A DNA stretch of 64,000 bases, taken from contig SLOP01000013.1 of the NCBI GenBank assembly GCA_007132465.1, forward strand, positions 1 through 64,000, read 5' to 3'. Origin of the DNA: Candidatus Izemoplasma sp. GTDB taxonomy: Bacteria > Bacillota_I > Bacilli_A > Izemoplasmatales > Izemoplasmataceae. Below, in pieces: positions 1 to 9,146 of this stretch (its first letter is position 1; every line of letters begins with the position of its first letter). The position numbers were made by a program, and so were the translations under genes. The notes beneath the pieces are model-generated. The model saw only the letters and a list, made by a program, of their open reading frames with translations. It was not told the DNA's origin and made no database searches.

Positions 1-968
1 ATGCCGTGGGCGCCGGTATTGGTTTCTTCATCACCTTTATCGGGCTCAAGAACGCCGGCATCGTCGTGGCTGACGGTGCGACACTGGTTACGTTAGGAAA
101 CCTTGCGCACCCGGCGGTTCTTCTGGGAATCTTTGGCTTGTTCCTCGTCATATTCCTTTATGCCAAAGGCAATAAATTCGCGCTGATTATCGCCATTTTC
201 ACCACAGCGGTGGTTGGGTTGATTTTAAACGCCCTTGGTGTACCCAACATGCCCGCTTACGCGGAGGCAGCTGACATTAGCCTGTGGGAAGGCGTCGGAC
301 AAACCATCGGTCAAGCGTTTGTGGCGATTCCCGAACTGTTCCAAGAGCCACGCGCCTTGTTCATTATTTTCACGTTCTTGTTTGTTGACTTCTTTGACAC
401 CGCCGGAACCCTCATTGCGGTTGGGAACCGTGCCGGTCTTATTAATGAAGACGGCGAACTTGAAGGCGGAAACAAAGCTCTCATGGCCGACTCTATCTCT
501 ACCGTTGCCGGTGGTATCCTCGGCACAAGCACCGTGACCAGCTATATTGAATCGGCCACCGGAATCGAGCAAGGTGGACGCACCGGTATGACCGCCATTA
601 CGGTTGCTTTCTTGTTCCTTGTCTCGCTTCTGCTTTACCCATTCCTGAGCATCTTCACCGGTGTGTTTGATGCCGATACGGGCACCGTCTACTCACCGGT
701 TACCGCCATGGCACTCGTCATGGTCGGGGCCATCATGGTCACACAGCTCAAGAACATCGATTGGGAGGACAAAGCGATTTTGATTCCCTCCTTCTTGACC
801 ATTGTCTTCATGATTTTCTCATTCTCAATCGCCGAAGGCATCGCCGTTGGGTTCATCTTCTACCCGCTGGCAATGATCGCGACCAAACGCGCCAAAGAAG
901 TGCATCCGATTATGTACGCACTGCTGGTGTTCTTCATCGTCTATTTCGTGCTTCACGCGTTGCTGTAA
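1..968 (+). CDS. NCS2/AzgA-type purine permease, 5' end missing
   Basis: Proton-coupled uptake of hypoxanthine, guanine or adenine across the cytoplasmic membrane is the role known for the AzgA branch of the NCS2 family. The reading frame is already open at the left edge (the codon at 3-5 is in frame), so the N-terminal part lies outside the window; the visible GTG at 6 is not the real start. About 320 residues remain, mostly hydrophobic helices. Family signatures visible are GIGFFITFIGLKNAGIVV near the left edge, DFFDTAGTLIAVGNRAGL in the middle and GTSTVTSYIESATGIEQGGR just after it. A strong terminator follows, so it ends its transcription unit. Which base it carries cannot be read from the sequence; PbuG/PbuO-like guanine/hypoxanthine transport is the best guess. 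Confidence 0.9.
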   Translation, partial: AVGAGIGFFITFIGLKNAGIVVADGATLVTLGNLAHPAVLLGIFGLFLVIFLYAKGNKFALIIAIFTTAVVGLILNALGVPNMPAYAEAADISLWEGVGQTIGQAFVAIPELFQEPRALFIIFTFLFVDFFDTAGTLIAVGNRAGLINEDGELEGGNKALMADSISTVAGGILGTSTVTSYIESATGIEQGGRTGMTAITVAFLFLVSLLLYPFLSIFTGVFDADTGTVYSPVTAMALVMVGAIMVTQLKNIDWEDKAILIPSFLTIVFMIFSFSIAEGIAVGFIFYPLAMIATKRAKEVHPIMYALLVFFIVYFVLHALL

Positions 969-984
969 ACGTTTTCTGTATTCG

Positions 985-1016
985 AGCGGCCGGGCCAATG
1001 TCCGGCCGCTTTTTTA
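985..1016 (+). terminator. Rho-independent terminator after the purine permease
   Basis: A 9-bp stem (985-993 with 1002-1010, AGCGGCCGG arm) with an 8-nt loop is followed directly by a T tract. It closes the permease transcript before the pyrR promoter. Confidence 0.9.
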
Positions 1017-1031
1017 TTCGCATCCTCGTGG

Positions 1032-1060
1032 TTTACATTGCCGCAGCGATACTATACAAT
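1032..1060 (+). promoter_or_regulatory. Promoter of pyrR-glyA
   Basis: TTTACA (1032-1037), a 17-bp spacer and TACAAT (1055-1060). Transcription would start near 1067, leaving a leader of about 17 nt with the GAGGTGAT ribosome binding site. That is too short for a PyrR-binding attenuator. Confidence 0.75.
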
Positions 1061-1083
1061 AGAAGTAGACTTGAGGTGATGGT

Positions 1084-1584
1084 ATGCGACTATTATGGGA
1101 CGATCTAACCGTTGAACGCACGTTAAAACGCATCACGCACGAAATCATTGAACGGCTAGGGAACTTGGACGATTTGGTGCTTTTCGGCGTGGAGAAAAAA
1201 GGGGTTAGGCTGGCAGAACTCATCGGCGAGAACTTGCGTCGTTTTGAACGCATTGAGGTGCCGGTATATCCGCTTGACGTGTCCGCCTACCGCGACGACC
1301 ATAAAACCGACGAAAAACCGCACTTAGACGTTGACGTGACGGATAGACACGTCGTTGTCGTAGACGATGTCCTTTACACAGGACGCACGGTGCGTGCGGC
1401 GATGGACGCGATTGTTGATTTCGGACGCCCCTCGACGATTCAGCTTGCGGTCTTGATTGACCGCGGCCATCGCGAACTTCCGATTCGGGCTGATTACGTC
1501 GGCAAAAACGTACCGACACGGTTCAACGAAAGCATCGTTGTCAATGAAAAAGGCGTGTTCATCGCAACCAACGAGGAGGACTAG
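1084..1584 (+). CDS. pyrR: PyrR bifunctional pyr regulator / uracil phosphoribosyltransferase
   Basis: PyrR converts uracil plus PRPP to UMP and, in Bacillota, binds pyr leader RNAs when UMP is high. The 166-residue protein has the type I PRTase PRPP loop [20 protein letters not shown] at residues 90-109 and the PyrR-like basic segment around [10 protein letters not shown] (70-79). It is slightly shorter at the N terminus than the Bacillus protein (about 180). ATG 1084 follows a GAGGTGAT site. It is co-transcribed with glyA, one base separating stop from start, and no other pyr gene or pyr attenuator is visible nearby. The enzymatic role is secure; whether it still regulates RNA here is unknown. 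Confidence 0.93.
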   Translation: MRLLWDDLTVERTLKRITHEIIERLGNLDDLVLFGVEKKGVRLAELIGENLRRFERIEVPVYPLDVSAYRDDHKTDEKPHLDVDVTDRHVVVVDDVLYTGRTVRAAMDAIVDFGRPSTIQLAVLIDRGHRELPIRADYVGKNVPTRFNESIVVNEKGVFIATNEED

Positions 1585-1585
1585 C

Positions 1586-2836
1586 ATGAAATCGATTCAG
1601 CGTCAAGACCCTGAGCTTTTCAAAGCGATGGATAAAGAAAAACAACGGCAAGAAGTGCATCTAGAGTTGATTGCAAGTGAAAACTTTGTCAGCGATGCCG
1701 TCTTGGAAGCCCAAGGCAGCATGTTGACGAACAAGTACGCTGAAGGCTACCCGGGCAAGCGGTATTACGGTGGATGCGAGCACGTCGACATCGTTGAAAA
1801 TCTGGCGCGTGATCGGGCAAAAAAGCTTTTTAACGTCAAGTACGCCAACGTGCAAGCCCATTCGGGCTCCACGGCCAACATGGGGGCGTATCGTAGCATC
1901 GTTAAACCGGGTGATAAAATCCTCGGCATGAGTTTAGACCATGGCGGCCATTTAACGCATGGCCATCCGCTCAACTTCAGTGGGGTGGACTATGCGTTTC
2001 ACAGCTACGGCGTGGATAAGGAGAGCGAACGCATCGATTACGACGAGGTTGAAGCGCTCGCCTTGAAGATTAACCCACAACTCATCGTGGCCGGCGCGAG
2101 CGCTTATGCCCGGGAAATTGATTTTAAACGCTTTCGAGCCATCGCCGACAAGGTGGGTGCGAAACTGATGGTCGACATGGCCCACATTGCCGGGTTGGTG
2201 GCAGCTGGCCTTCACAACAACCCGTGCGAGGTCGCCGACGTCGTTACCTCAACCACCCATAAAACCCTAAGAGGACCACGTGGGGGCATCATCCTCACCA
2301 ACGACCCCGACATCTACAAAACCATCAACCGGGTGGTTTTCCCCGGCATTCAGGGGGGGCCGTTGATGCACGTGATTGCGGCGAAAGCCGTGGCTTTTGA
2401 AGAAGCCCTTCACACGGAGTTTCGCGCCTATCAAGAGCGCGTCATCAAGAACGCGAAAGCGCTCGCTGGCGAACTCAAACGGCTTGGCTTTCATGTCGTC
2501 AGCGGTGGCACAGACAACCATCTGATTTTGGTGGAAGTGAAAACCCTGACGGGGTTGACGGGCAAGCAGACCGAAGAGTTGCTTGAAAAAGCCAACATAA
2601 CCTGCAACAAAAACACGGTGCCCAATGATCCGGAAAAACCGTTTATCACGAGCGGCATTCGCCTTGGCACACCAGCCCTCACGACGCGCGGATTTACCGA
2701 AGAAGACATGATAGACGTTGGAAAACTGATGTACGACACATTGATGAATCCCGACAATGACGCCGTGCTCGATAACGTTCGCGAACGCGTCAAGGCACTA
2801 TCCGACAAACACCCATTGTACCGGAACAAAGCATAA
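1586..2836 (+). CDS. glyA: Serine hydroxymethyltransferase
   Basis: Cytosolic PLP enzyme that interconverts serine plus tetrahydrofolate with glycine plus 5,10-methylene-THF, the main one-carbon source for purines, thymidylate and formyl-Met. The 416-residue length fits the family. The PLP lysine lies in [12 protein letters not shown] (Lys226), and the N-terminal LIASENF and [13 protein letters not shown] motifs are intact. The frame is open upstream, but ATG 1586, two bases after the pyrR stop and preceded by GAGGAGG, is the start that matches the family. A hairpin terminator follows. The 5-formyl-THF ligase at 11050 belongs to the same folate network. Confidence 0.97.
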   Translation: MKSIQRQDPELFKAMDKEKQRQEVHLELIASENFVSDAVLEAQGSMLTNKYAEGYPGKRYYGGCEHVDIVENLARDRAKKLFNVKYANVQAHSGSTANMGAYRSIVKPGDKILGMSLDHGGHLTHGHPLNFSGVDYAFHSYGVDKESERIDYDEVEALALKINPQLIVAGASAYAREIDFKRFRAIADKVGAKLMVDMAHIAGLVAAGLHNNPCEVADVVTSTTHKTLRGPRGGIILTNDPDIYKTINRVVFPGIQGGPLMHVIAAKAVAFEEALHTEFRAYQERVIKNAKALAGELKRLGFHVVSGGTDNHLILVEVKTLTGLTGKQTEELLEKANITCNKNTVPNDPEKPFITSGIRLGTPALTTRGFTEEDMIDVGKLMYDTLMNPDNDAVLDNVRERVKALSDKHPLYRNKA

Positions 2837-2842
2837 AAAAAT

Positions 2843-2866
2843 GCCACGACAACGTCGTGGCTTTCT
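2843..2866. terminator. Bidirectional terminator between glyA and tRNA-Pro
   Basis: Perfect 8-bp stem GCCACGAC/GTCGTGGC (2843-2850 with 2854-2861) with a 3-nt loop. It has a T-rich tail on the plus side and seven A residues before it, which form the T tract for the minus-strand tRNA transcript. Confidence 0.85.
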
Positions 2867-2875
2867 TATTGACAA

Positions 2876-2952
2876 TGGTCGGGACGACAGGATTCGAACC
2901 TGCGACCTCTTGGACCCCATCCAAGCGCGCTACCAAACTACGCTACGTCCCG
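2876..2952 (-). tRNA. tRNA-Pro (anticodon GGG)
   Basis: Read on the minus strand, a full cloverleaf forms: 7-bp acceptor (2946-2952 with 2880-2886), D arm with TTTGGTAGC, an anticodon arm with stem CTTGG/CCAAG and a 7-nt loop holding GGG, and a T arm with GGTTCGAATCC. The discriminator is A (2879) and the CCA end is encoded (2876-2878). GGG reads CCC and CCU; a TGG isoacceptor would be needed for CCG and CCA and is not in this window. Confidence 0.95.
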
Positions 2953-3022
2953 AAGTACCATGTATGATTATACATCAAATGGTGACAATCGTGAAGCGAA
3001 AACGCAAAAAATCCTGACTTGT

Positions 3023-3898
3023 CTACGCCTTGTCGGTTTCATCGATGAGTCGGTTGATGGCTGCTTTATCGAAGGGATACACGGTTGCGCAAAAATGACA
3101 AACGGTGTCGATTTTACCGTCTTCATCACGCAGAGATGTCAGTTCTTTTTTTCCCAGCGTCAACAACCCACGCTCAAACTTCTCGCGGCTGCAATCACAG
3201 GCGTACGCCAGATCCATGGAGGCAAGGACGCGATGATCATCGCCAGCCAACTGTTTGATGATAGTCTCGGGCGCGAGCCCGTCTTTAAGCATGTCACTCA
3301 CAGGAGGCAGGGCCTTGAGTGCGGCTTCGATGGTGTCGATGATGTCATCGGGGCAGCCCGGCATTCTTTGCAGGATAAAGCCGCCGGCCGTTGCGACGCG
3401 GTTGTCTGGGGTTACCACAACGCCGACACCTACCGCTGAGGGGATTTGCTCGCTGGCGGTGAAATAATAGGCAAAATCTTCACCAATTTCACCGCTTTGG
3501 ATGCGGGCGGTGCTGGTGAAAGTGTCACGAATCTTGACGTCTTTGGTCACGTGAATTTGGCCGTTGCCGACGGCTTGACCGACGTCTAATTTTCCCGAAG
3601 GGTACTGCAAGAAAACGTGGGGATTACCGACGTACCCGCGGACTTCCCCGTGGGCATTGGCGGTGGCGACCATGCCGCGAATCGGGCCGTCGCCATCGAC
3701 GCGCAAGGTGAGTTCTTGGTCTTTAGTGTACATCGCGCCCATCATCGCGCTGACGGTTAAAAACCGCCCGAGGGCGGCGGCGCTGGTGGGCCATAGATCA
3801 TGGATGGTTCGTGCGTGTTCAACGAGGTTGGTCGTCGTGGCCGCATACACGCGGACGTTGTCGCCAAAAGCGTAGGCCTTCACTAAATGGTCATTCAT
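3023..3898 (-). CDS. hslO: Hsp33 redox-regulated chaperonin
   Basis: Hsp33 is a cytosolic holdase switched on when oxidation releases zinc from its C-terminal cysteine cluster. The 291-residue protein starts MNDHLVKAYAFGDN and carries the C-terminal zinc motif CDCSREKF ... CHFC (CxC, then CxxC about 30 residues later). The longer open frame upstream is ignored: the ATG at 3898 sits behind GGTGAT and a near-perfect minus-strand promoter. It runs opposite to dusB; the two promoters lie back to back in about 100 bp. An oxidative-stress chaperone is expected even in anaerobes that meet oxygen transiently. Confidence 0.95.
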   Translation of the reverse strand: MNDHLVKAYAFGDNVRVYAATTTNLVEHARTIHDLWPTSAAALGRFLTVSAMMGAMYTKDQELTLRVDGDGPIRGMVATANAHGEVRGYVGNPHVFLQYPSGKLDVGQAVGNGQIHVTKDVKIRDTFTSTARIQSGEIGEDFAYYFTASEQIPSAVGVGVVVTPDNRVATAGGFILQRMPGCPDDIIDTIEAALKALPPVSDMLKDGLAPETIIKQLAGDDHRVLASMDLAYACDCSREKFERGLLTLGKKELTSLRDEDGKIDTVCHFCATVYPFDKAAINRLIDETDKA

Positions 3899-3913
3899 GG
3901 TATCACCGGAGCC

Positions 3914-3942
3914 ATTATAGCACAGCGCCACCTTTTTGACAA
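3914..3942 (-). promoter_or_regulatory. hslO promoter
   Basis: On the minus strand TTGTCA (3937-3942), a 17-bp spacer and TATAAT (3914-3919). The predicted start near 3907 leaves a leader of only about 9 nt, so the ribosome binding site lies almost at the 5' end. Confidence 0.8.
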
Positions 3943-3947
3943 AACGA

Positions 3948-3976
3948 TTGCAAAAGTCGTGTGACTGTGGCACAAT
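3948..3976 (+). promoter_or_regulatory. dusB promoter
   Basis: TTGCAA (3948-3953), a 17-bp spacer and CACAAT (3971-3976), each 4 of 6 to consensus. Overlaps the hslO promoter region on the other strand. Confidence 0.5.
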
Positions 3977-4001
3977 AATGACAATTCCGAGGTGATGCAA
4001 G

Positions 4002-4988
4002 GTGTTCAAAATCGGCAACGTCACAGTGAAAAATCGCGTGATGACCGCACCGCTTGCGGGGATCAGCGACAACGCGTTCCGCGCCATCATGCACGAGCAT
4101 GGCGCGGGGCTCACATACACCGAGATGATCAGCGACAAAGGGTTGATGCATGGCAATAAGAAAACCCGTTTGATGCTTCGTATTTTTCCCGATGAAGGGC
4201 CCGTAGCGCTTCAGCTTTTTGGTGGGAATCCCCTCACGCTGGCTGAGGCAGTGCGCATCGTCGAGCAAGAAAGCGCCGCGGACATCATCGATTTAAACCT
4301 CGGCTGTCCGGTGCCCAAAGTGGTCAAAGGAAACGGGGGCGCCTCGTTGATGAAGGATGAAAACCTCGCCGCGGACATCGTGCGGGCGATGGTCAACGCA
4401 ACCGATAAACCCATTACGGTGAAACTCCGATCGGGCTGGGATGCATCAAACATCAATGCCATCTCACTCGCGAAAAAATTGGAAGCGGCAGGCGCCTCAG
4501 CGATTGCCATTCACCCACGAACCCGCGTGCAGATGTACCGTGGAAAAGCCGACTGGTCGATGATCAAAGCCGTGGTCGACGCGGTCGATATTCCCATCAT
4601 TGGTAATGGTGATATTCGCTCCCCAGAAGACGCTAAACGAATGCTTGATGAGACCGGCTGTGCTGCCGTGATGATTGGTCGAGGTGCGATGGGGAATCCG
4701 TGGCTCATTCGTCAGACGGTTTCATTGCTTGAGACGGGAGCGTATGATCAACACGTGACCCTTCAAGAGCGCCTCACGACTATTAAATCGCATGCGAACC
4801 GTCTGATTGAAAACAAGGGAGAGAAGCTGGCCCTTCTGCAACTTCGCACGCATGTGCCATGGTACATAAAAAGCCTGCCACATGCTTCGAGCATCCGACG
4901 ATTGGTGACTAAAGTGACCAACAAAACATCGCTTGTTACGTTGCTTGATGACTACTTCGACCAATTAAAAAACGAAGAAAACCTATAA
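4002..4988 (+). CDS. dusB: tRNA-dihydrouridine synthase (Dus family)
   Basis: FMN enzyme that reduces uridines in the tRNA D loop to dihydrouridine using NADPH. The 328-residue TIM-barrel protein begins with APLAGISDNAFR (substrate/FMN end) and has the catalytic cysteine in LNLGCPVPKVVKGNGGASLM. IGNGDI and GRGAMGNPW near 200-235 form the phosphate-binding part of the FMN site. The start is GTG 4002, seven bases after GAGGTG; an ATG at 3995 is out of frame. It is a single-gene unit with its own promoter and a terminator shared with the convergent hflX. The DusB subtype is assigned from overall similarity to the Bacillota YacF/DusB group. Confidence 0.93.
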   Translation: MFKIGNVTVKNRVMTAPLAGISDNAFRAIMHEHGAGLTYTEMISDKGLMHGNKKTRLMLRIFPDEGPVALQLFGGNPLTLAEAVRIVEQESAADIIDLNLGCPVPKVVKGNGGASLMKDENLAADIVRAMVNATDKPITVKLRSGWDASNINAISLAKKLEAAGASAIAIHPRTRVQMYRGKADWSMIKAVVDAVDIPIIGNGDIRSPEDAKRMLDETGCAAVMIGRGAMGNPWLIRQTVSLLETGAYDQHVTLQERLTTIKSHANRLIENKGEKLALLQLRTHVPWYIKSLPHASSIRRLVTKVTNKTSLVTLLDDYFDQLKNEENL

Positions 4989-5015
4989 AAAAACGCTGGT
5001 ATATCCAGCGTTTTT
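4989..5015. terminator. Bidirectional terminator between dusB and hflX
   Basis: Stem CGCTGG/CCAGCG (4994-4999 with 5005-5010) extended by an A run before it and a T run after it, so it can stop transcripts from both converging genes. Confidence 0.85.
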
Positions 5016-5035
5016 GTATTTTATGGTGAGGTTTA

Positions 5036-6277
5036 TCATGTTTCATAATCTTGATAACGAGTGCGAATTGAGGCAGGCACGCGCGCGGTGAGGATGGTGC
5101 CTGTGTCGTCGTGTTTTTTTTCGATAATATGGGTGTTTTCGGTGAGAGCGCTGAGCACCTCACCGGCATGAAAGGGGATGCGGTACGTGACGATTTTATC
5201 GTCGTGGGCAAGCAGATCGGTTAGCTTCTCAATCAACGCGTCGATGTTGCGGTTGTTTTTGAGCGAGACTTTGACCGCGGGTGAAAAACCGTGTGGGACA
5301 GTGTCGTCGGTGAGGTCGATTTTATTGAACACATATAGCGTTTCAATGTGATCAGCGTCGAGTTCACCAAGCACCTGTCGGGTGGTGGCGATTTGTTCGA
5401 AATAGTAGGGGTTGGAAAAATCGATGACATGGAGCAACAAGTCGGCTTCCTTGATTTCTTCCAGGGTTGATTTAAACGAGTCAATTAGATCGTGAGGCAG
5501 GTTGGAGATAAAGCCGATGGTGTCGGTGAGCACAAACGGTTTATGGTTCGGCAGTTCAATTCGTCGACTCGTGGTTTCGAGGGTAGCGAAAAGTTGGTCT
5601 TTGACGTGGACAGCATCGCCGTTAGTGTTTTTAGAGTGGTTAAGCAAGGTGTTCATCAAGGTGCTTTTGCCGGCGTTTGTGTAACCGACGACGGCAACGG
5701 TTCTGATCGGTGATTTTTGACGGTAGCGGCGGTTGGTTTGTCGAACGGTGACAATGTTGCTGAGTTGCTTTTTCAACTGCGCGATGTCGGCTTCGATTTT
5801 ACGTCGGTTGAGCTCAATCTTCTTTTCACCGGGGCCGCGTGACCCGATGCCGCCTTGTTGACGTTCAAACGACGCGGTCAACGATTTTAGTCGCGGCAAC
5901 AAGTACTTGAGTTGAGCCACTTCAACTTGCAGTTGCGCTTCTTTGGTTTTCGCTCGCCGGGCAAATATATCCAGTATCAACAGCGTCCGGTCGACGACCG
6001 GGCGGTTGAACGCGTCTTCAAGATTACGAATTTGGGTGCTTGTCAACTCGTCGTTGAACAGCACGAGATCGGCGTTGTGTTCGGCGATGCTTGCGTTGAC
6101 TTCCTCGACTTTGCCCGTGCCGATGCGAAACGCAGCGGTGGCGTAGGCGGCGTCTTGCGATAACCTGGCGACGCAGTCGATGCCGAGCGTGCCTGCGAGG
6201 GCGGCTAGTTCGTCTAGATAGACGGTGATGCGGTTCCCTTTGTAACGGTCGATGCCGACCATGATGGCTTTGCGCAT
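5036..6277 (-). CDS. hflX: GTPase HflX (ribosome rescue/splitting)
   Basis: HflX binds the 50S subunit and splits stalled or stressed 70S ribosomes with ATP/GTP. The 413-residue protein has the N-terminal HflX domain, the linker GPGEKKIELNRRKIEAD, and a G domain with Walker A GYTNAGKSTLMN, the G3 motif DTIGFISNLPHDLIDSFKST and NKID. ATG 6277 follows AAGGATGA and begins MRKAIMVGIDRYKG; the open frame extends further upstream but has no ribosome site. The promoter is an extended -10 box placed right after the nrdJ terminator. Confidence 0.95.
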   Translation of the reverse strand: MRKAIMVGIDRYKGNRITVYLDELAALAGTLGIDCVARLSQDAAYATAAFRIGTGKVEEVNASIAEHNADLVLFNDELTSTQIRNLEDAFNRPVVDRTLLILDIFARRAKTKEAQLQVEVAQLKYLLPRLKSLTASFERQQGGIGSRGPGEKKIELNRRKIEADIAQLKKQLSNIVTVRQTNRRYRQKSPIRTVAVVGYTNAGKSTLMNTLLNHSKNTNGDAVHVKDQLFATLETTSRRIELPNHKPFVLTDTIGFISNLPHDLIDSFKSTLEEIKEADLLLHVIDFSNPYYFEQIATTRQVLGELDADHIETLYVFNKIDLTDDTVPHGFSPAVKVSLKNNRNIDALIEKLTDLLAHDDKIVTYRIPFHAGEVLSALTENTHIIEKKHDDTGTILTARVPASIRTRYQDYET

Positions 6278-6314
6278 GAAATCATCCTTTGTGGGTGTGT
6301 CTAGGGTCACCCTC

Positions 6315-6323
6315 ATTATAGCA
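6315..6323 (-). promoter_or_regulatory. hflX promoter (extended -10)
   Basis: TGCTATAAT on the minus strand, with no clear -35 box; the T-rich nrdJ terminator occupies that position. Confidence 0.55.
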
Positions 6324-6332
6324 TGCCAGCAC

Positions 6333-6361
6333 AAAAAAAGAGAAGCGCGATATGCGCTTCT
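6333..6361 (-). terminator. nrdJ terminator
   Basis: Minus-strand hairpin AGAAGCGC (6354-6361) with GCGCTTCT (6341-6348), loop of 5, followed by seven T (A run 6333-6339 on plus). The stem begins at the last base of the nrdJ stop codon. Confidence 0.85.
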
Positions 6362-8889
6362 CATAGGCCACATTTCAACTGGGCGTTGCAGTTGGTGCAG
6401 GTGTGACAGCCGCCGAGGTTTTCGACGGTGCCCTCTAAACAAATCGGGCAGATGTCGCCGGCTTCGACGCCGATGTTTCGATCTTGTCGATCGCTGCGAA
6501 GGCCTTTGGTTTTGGTTTCCTTTGGAGGCTTTTTCTTCTCCTCGACGTCGACGCCAAGGTCGCCGATGTCGACCTGTTTGGGTTTTCTCGGTTTGTCGGT
6601 GTCGTCGCGTGTCAAGGTGAGCACCTGTGAATCGCGTGACCCGTCGACATACACGGTGCCACCTTTAGCGCCACCGGCATAGAGGCGTTGGTAGACCTGT
6701 TCGACTTCTTCAACCGAATAGCCTTTGGGGGCGTTGACGGTTTTGGAGATGGAGGAATCGATCCATCGTTGGATGATGCATTGCACGGCGACGTGTTCTT
6801 CAGGCGCCAGTTCCATCGCGGTGATGAAGGGATCGGGCAAGGTGTCTTTGGTGTATCCGGGGTACGCCTCGAGGTATTTGTCCACAATGGGCGCGTTGAC
6901 TTCGATGAAGCGTCCGAGGCGGCCGCTTCTAAAGTAGCTGAAGGCGAAATACGGCTCGAGTCCGGTTGAGACACCAACCATCGTGCCAGTCGATCCGGTC
7001 GGGGCGATGGTGAGCAAATGTGAGTTGCGGATGCCGTGCTTGAGGATGCCCTTACGAATGTGTTCAGGCATTTGTTTGACATAGCCGCTCTCGATGAACT
7101 TTTCACGGTTTTGTTGTGTTTTTAGGAAGGGGAACGAGCCTTTTTCTTTGGCCAATTCGACGCTGGTTTCATAGGCTTTAATGGCGATGAAGCGGAACAA
7201 CTTGTCAATCAGTTCAAGGCCATCGCGACCGCCATAACGGCGGTTACACCAGATGAGCAAGTCATGCAGGCCCATCACACCGAGGCCGACGCGACGTTCT
7301 CCCAGGGCTTGGTTACGGTTTTCATCAAGGAAGTAGTGGGTTTTGTCAATGACGTTGTCTTGGAGTCTGACGGCAGTGGTGATGGTTTGGGCCAGCTTAT
7401 CCCAATCGACGTCTTTCTTATCGTGGTCAACCATGTTGGCTAAGTTGAGGGCTGCGAGGTTGCATACAGAGTACGGGGCTAGGGGTTGTTCGCCACACGG
7501 GTTGGTGCAGACGACTTTTTGGTCGTAGCTGATGGCGTTCGTTTGGTCGTTGGCGTTGTCGATAAAGAACAATCCCGGTTCGGCTGAGTAGGTGGCGCAA
7601 ATGTTGATCAGGTTCCACAGTTCTTTGGCGCGCATGGTGCGATACGTTTTCACGGGCAAGCCCATCGCTTCCCATTCACGCACGTCGCCGACATGATGCC
7701 AAGCATCGTCATAGCGGCGTTTTTGCTCAGGCGTGTAGTTGTCGATGTCAGGGAAGCGCAACGCGTGCTCCTCGTCGTTTTTGACGGCTTCCATGAACTC
7801 GTGGGTGATGGCGACGGAGATGTTGGCGCCGCTTAAGAACTCAGGGTTGTTGACCTCGTAATGGCCGCCTTTGTTCAACCGGTCGAAGGCGGTATCGACA
7901 ATGCGTTTGCTGAAGAGATCTGGGTTGGATTTCGATTGCTCAAGGATGTATTCGTTAATCTCCACTTCTTCGTCACTGAGCGACACAAATTTCAGCTTGT
8001 TTTTCGCGGCTTTAACAATGTGGGGGTCGTCAATGGTATCAATCAAAAAGCGGAGGATGTTGGCGTTTTGCATTTTCGAGACAATGAACTCGACGATGTC
8101 AGGATGCCAATCGGCAAGCATGATCATCTGTGCGCCGCGGCGAGAGCCGCCCTGTTCGACGAGGTGGGTGAGTTCGCTTAAATCGTGGAGCCAACTGACC
8201 GCGCCGCTTGATTTTCCGTTGACGCCTTTAGCGAGGGCGTTTTTCGGGCGCAGCGTCGAACCGTTGGTGCCGACGCCGCCGCCGCGGCTCATGATTTCCA
8301 TGACCTGTTTACGATGATCGGAAATGCCACCGCGTGAGTCGTGGATAAACGGCATGACAAAGCAGTTAAAATACGTGACTTCGGTATTGGAACCAGCGCC
8401 GAAGAGCACCCGACCAGCAGGGACGAGGTTCAGGCTGACGACTTCCTCGAAGAAGCGTTCTTTTATGGCGTCGGTTTCATCTTCGCCTAGGTGCTCGGCG
8501 AGACGCTTGGCGATTTGTTCAAAGTAGATTTCAAGCGGCTTATCTACCTGGCGTAACGTCCGCACAATGCGACCGTCTTTGTCGGCGTCTTCGGCGACGG
8601 CGAGGTATTCTTTCTCAAGCGTGATGGTGATGGTATCACCGTCGATGGCAGACACGTAACCAACGCCACGTGCGGGGAATTTGGGATCGTCTTTGACGAT
8701 GGTCAACACCAAATCGCCTTCACGAAGCGTGCGTAGCTCCAAATCTTTTTGCGTGTATCGATCAAGCATGACCAGACGCGACACCCCTGAAAGCGACATG
8801 GTCATGTCGTCGGTGATGGGGTGGAGATGGAGGAAATGCTTGGTAATGTCTTGGTTAAGGCGGTTCACAAAATCTTTATCATACTGCAT
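6361..8889 (-). CDS. nrdJ: Adenosylcobalamin-dependent (class II) ribonucleotide reductase
   Basis: Reduces ribonucleotides to deoxyribonucleotides with a B12-derived radical; it works with or without oxygen. The 842-residue protein shows the active-site cysteine segments: NCFVMPF near 190, NPCGEQPLAPYSVCNLAALN in the middle, and the phosphate-binding APTGSTGTMVGVSTGLEPYF later. A C-terminal cysteine-rich tail (CPICLEGT ... CHTCTNC ... CGL) probably serves as redox/zinc module. ATG 8889 follows GGAGGT; the open frame reaches 43 codons further but lacks a site. No nrdAB, nrdD or nrdR is in the window, and the about 45-nt leader leaves no room for a cobalamin riboswitch. Confidence 0.95.
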   Translation of the reverse strand: MQYDKDFVNRLNQDITKHFLHLHPITDDMTMSLSGVSRLVMLDRYTQKDLELRTLREGDLVLTIVKDDPKFPARGVGYVSAIDGDTITITLEKEYLAVAEDADKDGRIVRTLRQVDKPLEIYFEQIAKRLAEHLGEDETDAIKERFFEEVVSLNLVPAGRVLFGAGSNTEVTYFNCFVMPFIHDSRGGISDHRKQVMEIMSRGGGVGTNGSTLRPKNALAKGVNGKSSGAVSWLHDLSELTHLVEQGGSRRGAQMIMLADWHPDIVEFIVSKMQNANILRFLIDTIDDPHIVKAAKNKLKFVSLSDEEVEINEYILEQSKSNPDLFSKRIVDTAFDRLNKGGHYEVNNPEFLSGANISVAITHEFMEAVKNDEEHALRFPDIDNYTPEQKRRYDDAWHHVGDVREWEAMGLPVKTYRTMRAKELWNLINICATYSAEPGLFFIDNANDQTNAISYDQKVVCTNPCGEQPLAPYSVCNLAALNLANMVDHDKKDVDWDKLAQTITTAVRLQDNVIDKTHYFLDENRNQALGERRVGLGVMGLHDLLIWCNRRYGGRDGLELIDKLFRFIAIKAYETSVELAKEKGSFPFLKTQQNREKFIESGYVKQMPEHIRKGILKHGIRNSHLLTIAPTGSTGTMVGVSTGLEPYFAFSYFRSGRLGRFIEVNAPIVDKYLEAYPGYTKDTLPDPFITAMELAPEEHVAVQCIIQRWIDSSISKTVNAPKGYSVEEVEQVYQRLYAGGAKGGTVYVDGSRDSQVLTLTRDDTDKPRKPKQVDIGDLGVDVEEKKKPPKETKTKGLRSDRQDRNIGVEAGDICPICLEGTVENLGGCHTCTNCNAQLKCGL

Positions 8890-8940
8890 GGCTACGACCT
8901 CCGAATCGTTTGATTGTCGGTAATCACATTCGGTAAAAAC

Positions 8941-8946
8941 ATTATA
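8941..8946 (-). promoter_or_regulatory. Probable nrdJ -10 box
   Basis: TATAAT on the minus strand, about 52 bp before the ATG; no good -35 sequence at the right distance. The bases around it loosely resemble one NrdR box, but no second box was found. Confidence 0.4.
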
Positions 8947-9096
8947 GTGTATGTTAAGGAGTAAGTGTACCCTTGACATTTTGTTGGCGTTATGAAATCG
9001 CAAGGTGGTGGGGTTCATGCGGTGCGTGTTTTTTCACGGATTGTCCGTTGACAAAATGCGAAACGTATCTTGCGAGTGTGAAAACGATGCGCTCTA

Positions 9097-9105
9097 TGTT
9101 ATAAT
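9097..9105 (+). promoter_or_regulatory. cdaA promoter (extended -10)
   Basis: TGTTATAAT about 40 bp before the cdaA start, facing away from nrdJ. The 257-bp nrdJ-cdaA gap holds only these divergent promoters and no convincing small gene. Confidence 0.55.
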
Positions 9106-9146
9106 TTAGGGGAAGTTGGCCCCGTGATTCGACAAGGAGGACTGCG

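Noticed and set aside
1067-1083. PyrR-dependent attenuator before pyrR
   Set aside because: The leader is too short for the anti-antiterminator and terminator hairpins.
8890-8934. Cobalamin riboswitch expected before the B12-dependent nrdJ
   Set aside because: The predicted leader is only about 45 nt and lacks any B12-box-like sequence.
8937-8952. Possible NrdR box at the nrdJ -10
   Set aside because: Only a partial match, and no second box at the usual spacing.
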